A stretch of DNA of 6,444 nucleotides, taken from assembly GCA_021804525.1 (NCBI GenBank), contig JAJZHJ010000084.1:1-6444 (forward strand). The letters are read 5' to 3'. Source of the stretch: Bacteroidota bacterium (GTDB lineage: Bacteria; Bacteroidota; Bacteroidia; Bacteroidales; Paludibacteraceae). The position numbers were made by a program, and so were the translations under genes. The notes under the pieces were generated by a model. It had not been told where the DNA came from. It ran no database searches and saw only the letters and a program-made list of their open reading frames with translations. Of this stretch, positions 1 through 6,444 are shown piece after piece; within the stretch, counting starts at the first letter, position 1, and every line of letters starts with the position of its first letter.

Positions 1-1
1 G

Positions 2-2245
2 TTGCTATCCTGGTGGAACAAAGCAATCGAGACGAATGACAAAACAGATCCCGTACTTGACTTTTACAAAGCATTTCGTGCTTCTTTTGATCCTGCCTCG
101 TTGTTTCACAGAGGTATCGACAAAACCAATTATCCCTTAGCCAACTACATGGCAAGAGCCGTTCAGCAACTATTGAAAACGCAATTGTCATGCCAAAATG
201 GATTAGCCGACGAACGAATCAGAGTCATGCATCCGGCAAGTTCATTTTGTACGCTTTCCATCGAGATGATGAGACTGGCAGTAAAGACATATATTGGTCA
301 ATATGGCATCAGAGACCAGAATCAACTCTTTGAAAAACATATTCAATCTCATTTTATCGCTTTTGAACAACGACTTGACTTTTTTGCCTGGGGTGCTTTG
401 AATGCCTCTTTTGTTGCCTCTTCCACTTCATTGGTAAATTCCGGTCAACCCTTTCAGTTTCTCCTTTCATCCTATTTTTCTCAGGATAAAACGGAGTGGG
501 TCAATACCCCTGTTTTTGCTGAATCAGAAACCAGAACCCAACCTGCACGGGAACCATTACAAGTCATCGTCTGCAACACATTTCAACTGCAAGACACCTC
601 TTCGCTCGGCAAGCAAACAACATCGTCGATTCAAGAGTCGCAACCTGATTTGCCGGGATTTTGGGAAATCGGGGGGAAACGATTCCCGTTGTTACACCAG
701 GCGTCGCTTCACGAACCAATGGTAGCGACAATACGTATCACCCAAGCTCTTATGGTGCAACAAGGGCAGGGTATCAGTGCATTAATAGTACCCCAAAAGG
801 TGTTGCATCATCCTGATTATAAAGGATTACGTGCAAGCCTGATTCAAACCATGAATGAAATTTACATCCTAAACTTACATGGAAGCGCATTGCACGATGA
901 ACATGTTCCCGATGGAAGTCAGGATGAAAATGTGTTTGACGAAGAACAGGGTGTAGCCGTTCTCTTTTTAGTAAAAAGAAAAGAGCAGACAGATTGCAAG
1001 TTATATCACGCAGATCTTTTTGGTGCACGTCGTGTGAAAGAAAATTGGCTAAAACACATGGACTTTGAATTATACAACTATCAGCCGATAAAACCGGCAT
1101 CTCCCCGTTTTGTCTTTTCCCCGTACGATCTTTATGCAAAGCAAGCATATCAATCGTGGAAATCCATAGATGAAATCATGCTATTATACCAATTTGTCCC
1201 AAAAATATCAGAGCCTGCATGGATAGACCGTGACAAAGCACAACTCATCCAGCGATTACTCAATAATCAGCTAAAACAATCTCAGTCTGTACGATTCGAC
1301 GCATTGCAAACTACAACAAAAAGCGCCTTGGTTTTTGAAAAAGAGATTATCCCGTTCGATGTAAAACCCTTTGAAGAACAATTCGTATATGTGCCTGAAA
1401 AAGGAATGTCAGAAGAATGTCAGAAGGTTGCTCAACATTTCGTTCATTCCAATGTGGCATTGGTTATTGCTCAGAACACACTACGGGGAAAAGGAGAGAT
1501 GGCGTTTTCCTGTTTCGTTACCGCTCATTTTATCGCACATCCTTTCTTGTCCGATCGCCCTTCTGTCAACGAATTTCTATTCCCGCTTCATCTCTATGAC
1601 ACAACGGAATCGCAAACAAAACAATCGCAACAGACAATGTTGTACCTGTTTGAACCTGAAGAAACATACCTTCAAAGTTCGTATAACATCGATAAACAAC
1701 TGCTGAAACAATTAGCTACCGGCTACGGGAAAAAAGTCGATGCAGAAACACTGTTTCATTATCTCTACGCCATATTGTGGAGTAGTCATTACCAGATAAT
1801 CGCTGCACAACATCAAAACAACGCGTTACCCCGGATTCCATTTCCCATTGACCGATCTATTTTTGATCAACTTGCCTTGAGAGGGCAACGATTGATTACC
1901 CTCCATACGCATCAATCTTTGTTGAGCATGGAGGAAAGCACCACTCGCTATCAGGCAATAACCGATAACCGAAAAATAGAAGCCTCTTATTTTAATGAAC
2001 AAGAAGCCCGTGTGTATATCAATTCCACGAATTATATTGAGCCAATTACTCCTTTCCAGTGGCAATTTGCCGTAGGAGATCACACTATTTTACCCCAATT
2101 ATTAAATGGAAGTACAATGGAACCTGAAACAGAACTCCAATTTTGCTCCATGGCAACACTCATTGCCGACACCATCAAACTAAGAGAACAAATTGATGGG
2201 TTGTTTGATGAAGCAATGACAGCAACCATCAGTTTCAGCGGATAA
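2..2245 (+). CDS. Type ISP restriction-modification-like protein with degenerate methyltransferase motifs (5' partial)
   Basis: C-terminal 747 codons of a protein resembling the methyltransferase plus specificity part of Type ISP restriction-modification enzymes. Residue numbers count from the window edge. Family landmarks: DPVLDFYKAF (16-25); the stretch from LNLHG (about 290) through PDGSQDENVFD (303-313) to EEQGVAV; PFDVKPFEEQFVYV (451-464); NEFLFPLHLYD (523-533); a specificity-domain signature LFHYLYAIL...LPRIPFPIDR (584-618); and RVYINSTNYIEPITPFQWQF (670-689). Active family members carry RGxYYTP, DPAxGxGxFL (SAM binding) and NPPY (catalysis). Here the equivalents read RGIDKTN (37-43), HPASSFCTLS (77-86) and CNTFQL (191-196), so methyl transfer is probably lost. 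The frame is uninterrupted to a TAA stop. The TTG at position 2 is unlikely to be the true start, because family members extend further N-terminally (some with nuclease and helicase domains) and the frame is open at the edge. The function of the protein is unknown. Family assignment is fairly sure; inactivity is inferred from motifs. Confidence 0.8.
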   Translation: MLSWWNKAIETNDKTDPVLDFYKAFRASFDPASLFHRGIDKTNYPLANYMARAVQQLLKTQLSCQNGLADERIRVMHPASSFCTLSIEMMRLAVKTYIGQYGIRDQNQLFEKHIQSHFIAFEQRLDFFAWGALNASFVASSTSLVNSGQPFQFLLSSYFSQDKTEWVNTPVFAESETRTQPAREPLQVIVCNTFQLQDTSSLGKQTTSSIQESQPDLPGFWEIGGKRFPLLHQASLHEPMVATIRITQALMVQQGQGISALIVPQKVLHHPDYKGLRASLIQTMNEIYILNLHGSALHDEHVPDGSQDENVFDEEQGVAVLFLVKRKEQTDCKLYHADLFGARRVKENWLKHMDFELYNYQPIKPASPRFVFSPYDLYAKQAYQSWKSIDEIMLLYQFVPKISEPAWIDRDKAQLIQRLLNNQLKQSQSVRFDALQTTTKSALVFEKEIIPFDVKPFEEQFVYVPEKGMSEECQKVAQHFVHSNVALVIAQNTLRGKGEMAFSCFVTAHFIAHPFLSDRPSVNEFLFPLHLYDTTESQTKQSQQTMLYLFEPEETYLQSSYNIDKQLLKQLATGYGKKVDAETLFHYLYAILWSSHYQIIAAQHQNNALPRIPFPIDRSIFDQLALRGQRLITLHTHQSLLSMEESTTRYQAITDNRKIEASYFNEQEARVYINSTNYIEPITPFQWQFAVGDHTILPQLLNGSTMEPETELQFCSMATLIADTIKLREQIDGLFDEAMTATISFSG

Positions 2246-2308
2246 TCCTCTGTCGTTGAACATCACCTAATAAACCCATATTGGAAAAACCTACCAAAAC
2301 AGAATCTC

Positions 2309-3964
2309 ATGCTATCCAAATTTCTTTCTAAAACCCATTTCACCTCGTTAGACGACTTCGTTCAAAACTTTCATATCAATGTACCCGAGAATTTTAATTT
2401 CGCTTACGATGTGATGGATGAATGGGCACGCATAGCTCCCAAAAAACGAGCACTTTGCTGGACCAATGACAAAGGAGAGCACCTTGACTTCACCTTTGCA
2501 CAGCTAAAACATTACAGCGACATCACGGCCGCTTTCTTTCAACAATTAGGCATCGGCAAAGGCGATATGGTTATGTTGATTTTGAAGCGACGTTATGAGT
2601 TTTGGTTTTCCATCATAGCTTTGCACAAATTGGGTGCCATCTGCATTCCTGCAACACACTTACTCACAAAGAAAGACATTGTCTATCGATCAAATGCTGC
2701 AGACATCAAAATGATTGTTGCTGTTGGCGAACCGGAAGTCATTCAACATGTCAATGACGCTCTTCCTGAATCACCCTCTGTCAAACAAGTGGTTTCAGTA
2801 GGCGGTATCTATCCTGACAACTGGCATAATTTTCAAGAAGGAATTCGCCGCTCAAAACCTTTTGAACGACCGGCACACGTAAACACTAACGACGACATCT
2901 CGTTGCTCTATTTCACCTCCGGCACAACGGGGAATCCAAAAATGGTGATTCACAATTTCACCTATCCACTAGGACACATCGTGACGGCTTCTTATTGGCA
3001 AAACCTGCATGAGGACAGCCTTCATTGTACGGTAGCCGATACCGGTTGGGGAAAAGCGGTATGGGGAAAACTTTATGGACAATGGATTGCAGGAGCTGCT
3101 GTTTTTGTCTATGATCATGACAAATTCGTTCCTGTAGAATTGTTGTCCATCCTCGCGAAACACAAAGTGACATCCTTTTGTGCACCACCCACCATATTTC
3201 GTTTTTTAATTCGCGAAGATCTGTCAAAGTATGATATATCGGCTCTGAAATATTGTACCATTGCAGGCGAACCGCTCAATCCGGCTGTATTTGAAACATT
3301 CTACCAACTGACAGGGCTTAAACTGATGGAAGGGTTCGGTCAAACAGAGACCACGCTTACAATTGCCACTTACCCGTGGATGGAACCCAAACCCGGATCA
3401 ATGGGAATTCCAAATCCTTCGTACGATATGGATCTTATTACTCCCGATGGCCGTTCAGCTGAAGATGGAGAACAAGGTGAAATTGTATTGCGTACAGATC
3501 GCTGGCATCCGGTAGGCCTCTTTATGGGTTACTACCGCGACGAAGCACTAACACAAAGTGTCTATCAAAACCATCTTTATCATACTGGCGATGTTGCATG
3601 GCGCGATCAGGACGGTTATTATTGGTTTGTTGGACGTACAGACGATGTGATCAAAAGTTCAGGCTATCGCATCGGCCCGTTTGAAGTTGAAAGCGCTCTT
3701 ATGACTCACCCAGCCGTAGTGGAATGTGCTATCACCGGTGTTCCTGACGATGTGCGGGGTCAAGTCGTAAAAGCCACCATCGTATTATCATCTGAATATA
3801 AAGAGAAAGCAGGAGAACAGTTGATTAAAGAAATACAAGAACACGTCAAAAAAGTAACCGCACCATATAAATATCCACGTGTCATTGAATTTGTCGATGA
3901 ACTCCCAAAAACAATTAGCGGCAAAATCCGTCGTGTCGATATTCGGGGAAAAAGTAACGACTAA
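2309..3964 (+). CDS. Acyl-CoA synthetase, AMP-forming (MACS / acetyl-CoA synthetase-like)
   Basis: Complete 551-residue cytoplasmic adenylate-forming enzyme. It activates a short- or medium-chain carboxylic acid with ATP to an acyl-AMP and then transfers it to CoA. All core motifs are present: the phosphate loop [12 protein letters not shown] (201-212), EGFGQTE (341-347), HTGDVA with the ribose-binding Asp428, the hinge [16 protein letters not shown] (442-457) and the C-terminal [10 protein letters not shown] (533-542) whose Lys539 is the expected adenylation lysine. The length is normal for the family (about 550). [14 protein letters not shown] (244-257) is typical of the MACS/Acs-like branch. 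The ATG at 2309 is chosen because it gives the usual N-terminus ([13 protein letters not shown]); its A-rich leader has no Shine-Dalgarno sequence, normal for Bacteroidota. It lies 63 bases after the ISP-like gene with no hairpin terminator between them, so readthrough is possible. I saw no convincing Bacteroidota promoter (TTTG / TAnnTTTG) in the gap. The exact acyl substrate cannot be read from the sequence. Confidence 0.95.
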   Translation: MLSKFLSKTHFTSLDDFVQNFHINVPENFNFAYDVMDEWARIAPKKRALCWTNDKGEHLDFTFAQLKHYSDITAAFFQQLGIGKGDMVMLILKRRYEFWFSIIALHKLGAICIPATHLLTKKDIVYRSNAADIKMIVAVGEPEVIQHVNDALPESPSVKQVVSVGGIYPDNWHNFQEGIRRSKPFERPAHVNTNDDISLLYFTSGTTGNPKMVIHNFTYPLGHIVTASYWQNLHEDSLHCTVADTGWGKAVWGKLYGQWIAGAAVFVYDHDKFVPVELLSILAKHKVTSFCAPPTIFRFLIREDLSKYDISALKYCTIAGEPLNPAVFETFYQLTGLKLMEGFGQTETTLTIATYPWMEPKPGSMGIPNPSYDMDLITPDGRSAEDGEQGEIVLRTDRWHPVGLFMGYYRDEALTQSVYQNHLYHTGDVAWRDQDGYYWFVGRTDDVIKSSGYRIGPFEVESALMTHPAVVECAITGVPDDVRGQVVKATIVLSSEYKEKAGEQLIKEIQEHVKKVTAPYKYPRVIEFVDELPKTISGKIRRVDIRGKSND

Positions 3965-3992
3965 ACAAGCCATTGGAATCAACACAAAAAGG

Positions 3993-4029
3993 AAAAGGGA
4001 ACTCCTCAATAAAAGAAATTCCCTTTTTT
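3993..4029. terminator. Bidirectional rho-independent terminator between converging genes
   Basis: A 9-bp perfect stem (AAAAGGGAA at 3993-4001 with TTCCCTTTT at 4019-4027) encloses a 17-base loop; two G-U pairs can extend it outwards. The + strand runs into T residues (4024-4029). Read on the - strand, the other flank also gives a T-rich run (complement of 3986-3990, after CC). It lies 29 bases after the stop of the acyl-CoA synthetase and 21 bases beyond the stop of the ferredoxin gene, where a shared terminator is expected. The stem is A/T-rich and the loop is large, so its efficiency is uncertain. Confidence 0.7.
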
Positions 4030-4050
4030 ATTCATTTTAGCCTTGTAGAA

Positions 4051-5583
4051 TCAAAATCCAAAACCTGCTACTTTCACTTCTTTCATTTTCCCTTTTGATG
4101 GTTTCTTTGCCCATTGTTGATCATAGTTGGCATGTACCACAATGGCTTTTGGACGAGCTGGACATGCATACTCACAACCACCGCAACCAATACAAATTTC
4201 AGGGGTGACATGAGGAATGCGCAATCCATCTTTATAGTCGACCATGCTTACAGCTTGCGTTGGGCAATGTTCCGAACAGGATCCGCAATCTGTATGATTT
4301 TTATACACCACGCACTCTTCAAGTGTAAAATGTGCCATCCCAACCTGCGTCATCTGTTTTTCTTTCAATGGTAACGCTGTTAATGCGCCCGAAGGACAAA
4401 CATCCATGCAAATAGTACAGTTAGGTTGACAAAAACCTTTGTCATAATACATTTTTGGCTGCATCAACCCCATTAATCCATAATCGAAGACTGACGGTTT
4501 CAACACATTTGACGGGCATTGGGTAACACATGCATGACACGAAGTGCAAGTCATATTAAAATGATCGCGTTTTCCAGCACCCGGAGGCATAATCGGTAAT
4601 CTTTCAGTAGGTGCCTTTTTTGTTTGTGCCATTACAAATGGAGCTGTAACAATAGCAGTGGTACTTAGAGTAAGAAACTGGCGCCGACGCGTATTCACCA
4701 CTTTTTCAGCAGGCTTCTCCACATCAGATAAATGCTTCCCAATCCCTACGAATTGATAACTAACTGCATTTTGAGTACATGATGTAAGACAGTTGAAGCA
4801 AGTCACGCATCGTGAATTATCAATTTCACTTGCTTTGGAATCAATACATTGTGATTTGCAACTTCTGGCGCAAACGCCACAATGAGTACATGCTGAATCA
4901 TCAATCACAATACGAAACAATGAAAACCGAGAGATCAATCCAAGAAACGTTCCAACCGGACAAATCGTGTTGCAATAAAGTCGTCCACGTAAAAGAGACA
5001 TTACAGCAATAGTAATCAAAAAAAGAGCAGAAACAACGATGGCAACCACAGATATACCGGAAGCAGTCACTGGCAATATGGAATAATTGCCCATGGCAAA
5101 AGCTTTATTTACAACGAAAGCGTTTAATGGGATCAATGTGGGACGTACTAAATTTGCCAATACACGGCCCATGTTACTATATGGATCAAGTAAAACAACC
5201 AAGGCGCCGCTCCCAAGTACAAATGAACCAATCGTCAAAATAAGAATGGAATATCTCAACCAGCTTTTCGGTTTCGCATATTTCAAAACACGTTTTTGTC
5301 TGCGTTTCTTTTTCCCGGCGGTCAATCTACTAAAAAAGTCTTGCAACACACCGGCAGGACAAATAACTGAACAATAAATGCGCCCAAAAAGCAAAGTCAA
5401 AGCAAAAATAAAAATCACGATTCCCCACAATCCACTCAACAGAGCAGGTACAAATTGGATATGCAGTATCACTCTCCACTTAAAGGGCATCAGATGGAAC
5501 ACATCAATAAAAAACAACACAGTTGGGATAAACACTAAACATGCCAACACAACACGCACCCATTTCAAACTATTTATTTTCAT
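4051..5583 (-). CDS. NapH/NapG-like membrane polyferredoxin, six predicted [4Fe-4S] clusters
   Basis: Complete 510-residue integral membrane iron-sulfur protein, probably an electron-transfer hub between the quinone pool or cytoplasm and an extracytoplasmic acceptor. Four hydrophobic helices (about 9-28, 45-67, 110-132, 176-198) are followed by CxxxCP motifs after helices 2 and 4 (C71/C75 and C204/C208), as in NapH/MauN proteins. A basic KKKRRQKR loop (91-98) supports the cytoplasmic side. Two ferredoxin motifs follow (C232-C235-C238-C242 and C259-C262-C265-C269). Next comes a twin-arginine-like segment (298-320), then a NapG-like region with four further cluster motifs: C346-C349-C352-C356, C385-C389-C392-C396, C424-C433-C436-C440 and C464-C467-C470-C474. 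All cluster cysteines are intact. The ATG at 5583 puts a short positively charged N-terminus before helix 1. It starts 29 bases after the DUF362 gene on the same strand, implying co-transcription. No catalytic nitrate reductase gene is visible, so a role in nitrate reduction should not be assumed. Confidence 0.9.
   Translation of the reverse strand: MKINSLKWVRVVLACLVFIPTVLFFIDVFHLMPFKWRVILHIQFVPALLSGLWGIVIFIFALTLLFGRIYCSVICPAGVLQDFFSRLTAGKKKRRQKRVLKYAKPKSWLRYSILILTIGSFVLGSGALVVLLDPYSNMGRVLANLVRPTLIPLNAFVVNKAFAMGNYSILPVTASGISVVAIVVSALFLITIAVMSLLRGRLYCNTICPVGTFLGLISRFSLFRIVIDDSACTHCGVCARSCKSQCIDSKASEIDNSRCVTCFNCLTSCTQNAVSYQFVGIGKHLSDVEKPAEKVVNTRRRQFLTLSTTAIVTAPFVMAQTKKAPTERLPIMPPGAGKRDHFNMTCTSCHACVTQCPSNVLKPSVFDYGLMGLMQPKMYYDKGFCQPNCTICMDVCPSGALTALPLKEKQMTQVGMAHFTLEECVVYKNHTDCGSCSEHCPTQAVSMVDYKDGLRIPHVTPEICIGCGGCEYACPARPKAIVVHANYDQQWAKKPSKGKMKEVKVAGFGF
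4624..4692 (-). other. Internal twin-arginine-like signal/anchor inside the polyferredoxin
   Basis: Residues 298-320 of the ferredoxin protein read TRRRQFLTLS followed by a mildly hydrophobic stretch (TTAIVTAPFVMAQ). This fits the RRxFL core of Tat signals and sits exactly at the junction of the NapH-like and NapG-like halves, where a separate NapG protein would carry its own Tat signal. The inferred role is to carry the four-cluster C-terminal half across the membrane. It could also be an unexported remnant, since the hydrophobic part is short and threonine-rich. Confidence 0.5.
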
Positions 5584-5612
5584 GGACTTATTCCGGGAAT
5601 TTTCAAAAACAG

Positions 5613-6443
5613 TTATATTTTAATTCGATCAATGCGCAATTTACTCAAGTCTTCTGTTCCCAAATGTAAAGCTTGGCCTTTAGAAATATGCCCAACCTCA
5701 TTTATATCCATCTTTTGCACTTGATTGAAAAATTTCACAGAGGCAGCATCAGCAGCAATAATATTGGGCGAAACAATCAGCGTCTTCAATAGAGCTGTAT
5801 CAGCAAGTGATTTACCTTGAGGCCCATTTTTAAACATAATGCGATAAGCATCAACAATGTTCAAAGCCGGACGCTTTTGAAAAGTACACACATCGGCTAT
5901 ACACTGCTGCAAATCAGTCTTATGAAAATACTCCCGATCCCAAACAATACCCATGTAATTTTTCATGGAAATAGTCATTTTAGCTCCTCCATGATTTTTC
6001 AAGATAGGCATATTAAACCAAACATCACAATCGAGCAATGATTTGTGGATAGATGCTTGTTTCAATTTCACTCCTTGTGGTATAGACACTGTCCTATAAA
6101 AACTCTGATCATTTGCAGGAACCATAATTCCTCCAGCCGATTCTACTGCCTTTTTTATACCACTATCCACATAGCACCTGTCCCATTGATTACATGTATG
6201 ATCAAACACTTCTACTCGTTTGGCTCCGGCTGCATAACATTGACGGACCATAGCACCTACTAAATCGGGATTGGTGTTCGCCGCTAAATCCGGCGTTTTA
6301 TCCCACCCGATATTAGGTTTAATAACAACAGTTTGTCCTTTTTTTACAAAAGCGTGAATTCCACCAAATTTTGCCAATGCTCGTTCTAACATCACAGCAG
6401 GTTCCCCACCCATGACAGCCACTAAATCTGGAGTTGATGTCAC
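5613..6443 (-). CDS. DUF362 domain-containing protein (5' partial)
   Basis: C-terminal 276 codons of a DUF362 family protein, open at the right edge of the window. Recognisable family landmarks are VVIKPNIGWDKTP (39-51), the NTNPDLVGAMVRQCYAAGAK segment (57-75), the VEVFDHT strand (78-83 region), MPILKNHGGAKMTISMKNYM (145-163), NIVDAYRIM (195-203) and ADAASVKFF (231-239). The biochemical role of this family is not established to my knowledge. Members often sit beside or are fused to ferredoxin domains, and many from Bacteroidota begin with a Tat signal, which here would lie outside the window. The visible part has no ferredoxin motif. The GTG at 6443 is probably an internal valine codon, since the domain is already under way and the frame stays open. 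The polyferredoxin gene follows 29 bases after its TAA stop on the same strand, so the two are probably one operon, and electron transfer between them is a reasonable inference. Family assignment is strong; function is open. Confidence 0.88.
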   Translation of the reverse strand: MTSTPDLVAVMGGEPAVMLERALAKFGGIHAFVKKGQTVVIKPNIGWDKTPDLAANTNPDLVGAMVRQCYAAGAKRVEVFDHTCNQWDRCYVDSGIKKAVESAGGIMVPANDQSFYRTVSIPQGVKLKQASIHKSLLDCDVWFNMPILKNHGGAKMTISMKNYMGIVWDREYFHKTDLQQCIADVCTFQKRPALNIVDAYRIMFKNGPQGKSLADTALLKTLIVSPNIIAADAASVKFFNQVQKMDINEVGHISKGQALHLGTEDLSKLRIDRIKI

Positions 6444-6444
6444 A

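Noticed and set aside
2..4. TTG at the left edge as the true start of the ISP-like gene
   Set aside because: The frame is open at the window edge and family members have further N-terminal sequence before the DPVLDFYKAF segment; the gene almost certainly begins upstream.
774..1148. A 124-codon open frame on the - strand inside the ISP-like gene
   Set aside because: It lies wholly antisense to a gene with clear family motifs, shows no recognisable domain and has unremarkable composition; a shadow frame.
1371..1706. Overlapping + strand frames of 111 and 60 codons inside the ISP-like gene, considered as a sign of a frameshifted split gene
   Set aside because: The main frame carries the family motifs continuously through this stretch, so no frameshift is needed.
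2246..2308. Possible promoter or terminator between the ISP-like gene and the acyl-CoA synthetase, including the near-palindrome CCATATTGG
   Set aside because: The match to the Bacteroidota -7 element TAnnTTTG is poor, the near-palindrome is too short for a terminator stem and it has no T-run after it.
2958..3227. Antisense frames within the acyl-CoA synthetase
   Set aside because: The + strand frame encodes conserved synthetase sequence throughout; the antisense frames have no recognisable content.
4051..5583. Naming the polyferredoxin napH or napG
   Set aside because: It has features of both proteins in one chain and no periplasmic nitrate reductase gene is visible; a nitrate-specific name would overstate the evidence.
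5378..5623. An 81-codon + strand frame over the start of the ferredoxin gene and the gap before it
   Set aside because: It is antisense to the first membrane helices of a well-supported gene and its product resembles nothing I recognise.

Overview
The window reads as a chromosomal segment of a member of the Bacteroidota, most likely order Bacteroidales. Three things support this. The acyl-CoA synthetase is of the type familiar from Bacteroides/Parabacteroides-like genomes. The ferredoxin/DUF362 pair is common in that phylum. The visible start codons are preceded by A-rich leaders with no Shine-Dalgarno sequence, as is usual there. By eye the GC content is moderate (low to mid 40s percent). 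I cannot place it at genus level from sequence alone.

Layout. Four large genes fill almost the whole window, and no gene-free stretch exceeds 100 bases. On the + strand, positions 2-2245 hold the C-terminal 747 codons of a protein related to Type ISP restriction-modification enzymes (fused gamma-class N6-adenine methyltransferase plus specificity domain), open at the left edge. After 63 bases comes a complete acyl-CoA synthetase of the MACS/acetyl-CoA-synthetase-like family (2309-3964). On the - strand, facing them, a DUF362 protein (5613-6443, open at the right edge) is followed after 29 bases by a complete polyferredoxin membrane protein (4051-5583) that joins a NapH-like half to a NapG-like half. 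A hairpin with T-runs on both flanks (3993-4029) separates the converging units and probably terminates both.

How the genes work together. The DUF362/polyferredoxin pair looks like a two-gene redox unit at the cytoplasmic membrane: four membrane helices, two CxxxCP motifs, two ferredoxin clusters, an internal twin-arginine-like segment, then four more ferredoxin clusters probably outside the cytoplasm. The acyl-CoA synthetase is an ordinary catabolic/activation enzyme. The ISP-like protein is the oddity. It keeps the family's post-catalytic and specificity-domain landmarks in an uninterrupted frame, but every methyltransferase motif visible here (the RGxYYTP-like box, the SAM-binding DPAxGxGxFL box and the catalytic NPPY box) is replaced. 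It therefore looks like a maintained pseudo-methyltransferase, and it is the best candidate here for undescribed biology. No mobile element, CRISPR array, tRNA or rRNA was seen.
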